DNA of 8,845 bases from Gammaproteobacteria bacterium UBA3532 (GTDB lineage Bacteria > Pseudomonadota > Gammaproteobacteria > Enterobacterales > UBA3532). The notes below the pieces were generated by a model, which was not told where the DNA came from, did not search any database, and saw nothing but the letters and a program-made list of their open reading frames with translations. Of the stretch, positions 6,510 through 8,845 are shown piece by piece. The position numbers and the translations under genes were made by a program. The first letter of the stretch is position 1. Every line of letters starts with the position of its first letter. Location: assembly GCA_002376965.1 (NCBI GenBank), contig DFOV01000060.1:3286-12130 (forward strand), read 5' to 3'.

Positions 6510-6538
6510 GTGGGTTACGCCTTTGGCTAACCCACTAC
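6510..6538 (-). repeat. REP palindrome 2 with GTAG head (minus orientation), overlapping a gene end
   Basis: On the minus strand GTAG (6538-6535) is followed by TGGGTTA, then GCC-AAA-GGC, a bulged G and TAACCCA, a 10-bp stem. The arms match REP 1 closely (TGGGTTAG shared) in the opposite orientation. The TAG inside the 5' arm (6529-6527) is the stop codon of the surface-protein gene. Confidence 0.8.
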
Positions 6539-8845
6539 TCGTAATGTGATACCACTAGCCAGCAGACAAAGCAATAGCCAACCTATGTTGCCACCGCCGC
6601 CTTTGTTATCTACCGGAGTATTACCAATGGCTTCCAGGCTGACTTCGTCGCTGTTGTTATTAGCGACCTTGTCTTGTGCGCCGCTGCGAGTGTCGACAGA
6701 GATGGAGCCGGTTTGTGGAACGTTGCCCAAGGTAAAGTCGATATGACGTTGCTCTTCTGCGGCCAGGCCGCTTGCTGAACAGAATATTTCGGTATCTGTC
6801 GCAAACTCACAGTCGGCGCTCGAATCCGTTGGTTGTAGTTGCAGGCCTTGTGGAACGCTAAACACCAACTCGATATCTTGAACATTATCCGGCCCTTGAT
6901 TTGCCAATTCCAGGCGCAACGCAGGGGTGGCGGCATCGTATATCAGGTCAGCAGAGATATCGGCAATGGCCCCGAGGTTTGTGGCGCTGCCGATAAAGAC
7001 CTCTACCTGCTCACGCTGTTGGTGAAACCCGAGTAAGTCCGCGTTGGCGTCGCTATTCAAGTCGGCAGAAAGCATTGCTTCCGATGGGAAATACAGCAGT
7101 GAAGAACGCGGGGTAAAGTTATTTGTCCCATCATTCAAATAGGCCCGATGTTCGCTATTTTGGCTAAGCAATAAATCGAGGTGGCCATCACCATTAAGAT
7201 CAAGAACATCGACGCTTTCTATGTCGTTCGCGCCCAGCTGAATAACAGGGCTGAGTTGATTGTTGCTACTTTGCATCAGAACCACGCCAGCACTATCATC
7301 TTTATATATCACCCAATCTTTTGATTCACCGGGCAACACTGCCAATGGTTGGGTCAGAATAGCAGCTTTGGCTAGGACGCTACTGCTACTTAATACGCCA
7401 GACTCAAAGGCATTGATGGCATCGTATATCACATCTATGTCTGTCACCAAATCAGGGATGTTATTGCCATCAAGGTTAGCCAGAGCCACATAGTTTTCCG
7501 CGCTGTTATCCAGCCGATGGACGATTCCTGCTGCTAGATTGATGTAGACGAGTCCACCGGGATGGCTGGCGATAATGTCTTGCGTGCCATCCGTGTTTAA
7601 ATCGCCTAAAACCAACTGGTTAAGCGATACATCAGGCACGTCTGGCAGAGTAAGCGTCACAAATTGCCCATTGCTACTGCCTTGATAGACAGATAGGTTC
7701 GCACCATCAAGCACATCAATCACCACCAAGTCAGCTACTCCATCACCTGTAACATCGCCAATAGCGATATCTCGCTGCTCTGCTGAGTTATTGATGGCCA
7801 CAAAGTCACCGACTACGCCTCCTTGACTATCGACAGACGCCAACAAGATTAGCTTGCCTTGTCGGGTGCCAAAGGCCAGCTCCAACTCTGAATTGGTGAA
7901 TAGCTGGCCGCTGGCCAGTACCGTTACGTCATTGATTTGAATAACGCTGCTCGGTTCACTGATACTTTGTTCCGCCACGGTTAACTTCGCAACTTTCTCG
8001 TCGACTACCAGCCCTTGGTCATTGATAAGCGAAGCATTGACCTGCAAAGATCCTGAGCTGGTCGGCTCAAGATCGATTAGTGATGTTCTGGCAAAGCCCG
8101 CTTCCAGCGCTGATTCACAGATAACTTGACCACTGGCACCATTAGCTGAACAGTTATTTGAAGTGCCCAGGTTTTCAACCTGCGGCGGTAGCGTTACCTC
8201 TAACGTCGCACCACTTAGCGCTTCACCAAAGAATTGGCTAGCCTTGAGTGCCAAACGCAATCGACGCCCAACCTCTCCCGGAGGATTCACCCAACTAGCT
8301 TCCAGAGAGGCCAGTGCTGCGGCCTGGGTGACTTCAACGCTGAGCGGAAATTCAATCTGCTCTTCTCCATCACTGGCACTGACCACCACAGCAAAGATGC
8401 CTTCTTCGCCTTGAGCTGGTACAACAATCGTCGTCTCTTGTAATGTTGGTGCGATCGGTAACTGGTGGCTTTCTATCACAAAGCTCAGTGACTGCCCTTC
8501 CGGATCGGAAACATCCAGCACTATTTCTAACACATCATTGACGCCGGTTATCCAGCGTTCGACGGTACTATTTTGTGGCGGATTATTCACTGGCGTAATG
8601 TCGATAGTGACATTGATCGGGCCTGCGCTGAGTTCACGATCAGCCAGCTGATAGGTAAAGCTGTCTTGCGCGGTTGATAGGCCATCGTGCTGATAGATAA
8701 ACGAGCCATCGTCATTGAGCAATAAATCCCCATGACTGACACTCGATAGCAGTGTAACGGTCAAAATATCTCCATTCGGATCGCTGTCGTTGGCCAACAC
8801 GCCTCTATTTCGTGAGATAAGCAGGCTTTGTCCTTGCTCGACAAG
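6527..8845 (-). CDS. Large surface protein with cadherin-like, DUF11-like and FG-GAP domains and GlyGly-CTERM-like tail (5' partial)
   Basis: The frame runs off the right edge: upstream of the first GTG (8798-8800) it continues through at least 15 more codons, including Asn-Arg-Gly-Val-Leu-Ala-Asn-Asp, the classic start of a tandem cadherin-like domain. Numbering from that GTG: 1-70 cadherin-like with Asn-Asp-Ser-Asp-Pro-Asn-Gly-Asp; 75-160 a second related beta domain; 165-275 DUF11-like with Cys217 and Cys228; 290-610 FG-GAP/VCBS propeller with calcium loops at 349, 400, 442, 534 and 580; 612-725 a second DUF11-like domain with Cys664 and Cys674; 734-757 Gly-Gly-Gly-Gly, a hydrophobic segment and one Arg. 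The likely role is surface adhesion or matrix binding. Type II secretion and rhombosortase processing would follow from the tail. The final Val-Val-Gly and stop come from a REP palindrome, so the C-terminus has probably been altered. Confidence 0.82.
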   Translation of the reverse strand, partial: LVEQGQSLLISRNRGVLANDSDPNGDILTVTLLSSVSHGDLLLNDDGSFIYQHDGLSTAQDSFTYQLADRELSAGPINVTIDITPVNNPPQNSTVERWITGVNDVLEIVLDVSDPEGQSLSFVIESHQLPIAPTLQETTIVVPAQGEEGIFAVVVSASDGEEQIEFPLSVEVTQAAALASLEASWVNPPGEVGRRLRLALKASQFFGEALSGATLEVTLPPQVENLGTSNNCSANGASGQVICESALEAGFARTSLIDLEPTSSGSLQVNASLINDQGLVVDEKVAKLTVAEQSISEPSSVIQINDVTVLASGQLFTNSELELAFGTRQGKLILLASVDSQGGVVGDFVAINNSAEQRDIAIGDVTGDGVADLVVIDVLDGANLSVYQGSSNGQFVTLTLPDVPDVSLNQLVLGDLNTDGTQDIIASHPGGLVYINLAAGIVHRLDNSAENYVALANLDGNNIPDLVTDIDVIYDAINAFESGVLSSSSVLAKAAILTQPLAVLPGESKDWVIYKDDSAGVVLMQSSNNQLSPVIQLGANDIESVDVLDLNGDGHLDLLLSQNSEHRAYLNDGTNNFTPRSSLLYFPSEAMLSADLNSDANADLLGFHQQREQVEVFIGSATNLGAIADISADLIYDAATPALRLELANQGPDNVQDIELVFSVPQGLQLQPTDSSADCEFATDTEIFCSASGLAAEEQRHIDFTLGNVPQTGSISVDTRSGAQDKVANNNSDEVSLEAIGNTPVDNKGGGGNIGWLLLCLLASGITLRVVG
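6530..6601 (-). other. GlyGly-CTERM-like sorting signal with an atypical end
   Basis: Codons 734-757 encode four glycines, Asn-Ile-Gly-Trp, a hydrophobic stretch (Leu-Leu-Leu-Cys-Leu-Leu-Ala) and a single Arg754, then Val-Val-Gly. Known GlyGly-CTERM tails have a Gly-rich motif, a transmembrane segment and a cluster of basic residues, and are cut by rhombosortase. The basic cluster is missing here. Confidence 0.6.

Larger units (their letters stand above)
6436..6538. mobile_element. BIME-like unit: two inverted REPs around a 43-bp spacer
   Basis: The two GTAG-headed palindromes point towards each other with heads on the outside, the arrangement called BIME in enterobacteria. Such units are non-autonomous and thought to be moved by a RAYT, one of which is 1.1 kb away. 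No target duplication was found by eye. As mRNA hairpins they may also protect or terminate the surface-protein transcript. Confidence 0.7.

Noticed and set aside
6610..6936. 108-codon minus-strand reading frame inside the surface-protein gene
   Set aside because: It overlaps the long FG-GAP/DUF11 coding frame on the same strand, and its composition looks like a frame shadow.

Overview
The window looks like accessory chromosome of a marine-type gammaproteobacterium. This is inferred, not measured: moderate GC, a GlyGly-CTERM-like sorting tail, a REP-associated tyrosine transposase with REP-type palindromes, and large secreted proteins built from calcium-binding propeller repeats. I cannot name the genus. 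No essential, replication or phage genes are visible.

Layout from left to right. (1) The 3' end of a plus-strand gene whose C-terminal part resembles an SGNH/GDSL-type hydrolase; its 5' end lies outside the window. (2) A GC-rich hairpin that can serve as a terminator for both converging genes. (3) A minus-strand 872-residue secreted protein with a signal peptide, an unrecognised N-terminal domain, about eight PQQ-like propeller repeats and six VCBS/FG-GAP repeats. (4) A 454-bp gap with a candidate promoter, hairpins and two 7-bp tandem duplications. (5) A minus-strand HUH/Y1 transposase of the RAYT type, intact in its catalytic motifs. (6) A 427-bp AT-rich gap with a 16-bp direct repeat. (7) A minus-strand Uma2-family (DUF820) putative PD-(D/E)XK nuclease. 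(8) A pair of inverted REP palindromes, each with a GTAG head, in the 152-bp gap between Uma2 and the next gene. (9) The 3' part of a minus-strand gene for a large surface protein (cadherin-like, DUF11-like, FG-GAP and DUF11-like domains, then a GlyGly-CTERM-like tail); its 5' end lies outside the window.

How the parts relate. The three long genes encode exported or surface proteins and show no visible operon link to each other. The middle third (RAYT, REP pair, Uma2) looks like a mobile or selfish-DNA patch set among them. The most notable point is at the REP pair: one REP overlaps the end of the surface-protein gene and supplies its last codons and its stop codon. Removing the REP in silico (28 or 31 nt) brings an Arg-Arg-Lys tail followed by a stop into frame, which is the usual end of a GlyGly-CTERM signal. 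This suggests that REP insertion remodelled the protein's sorting tail.
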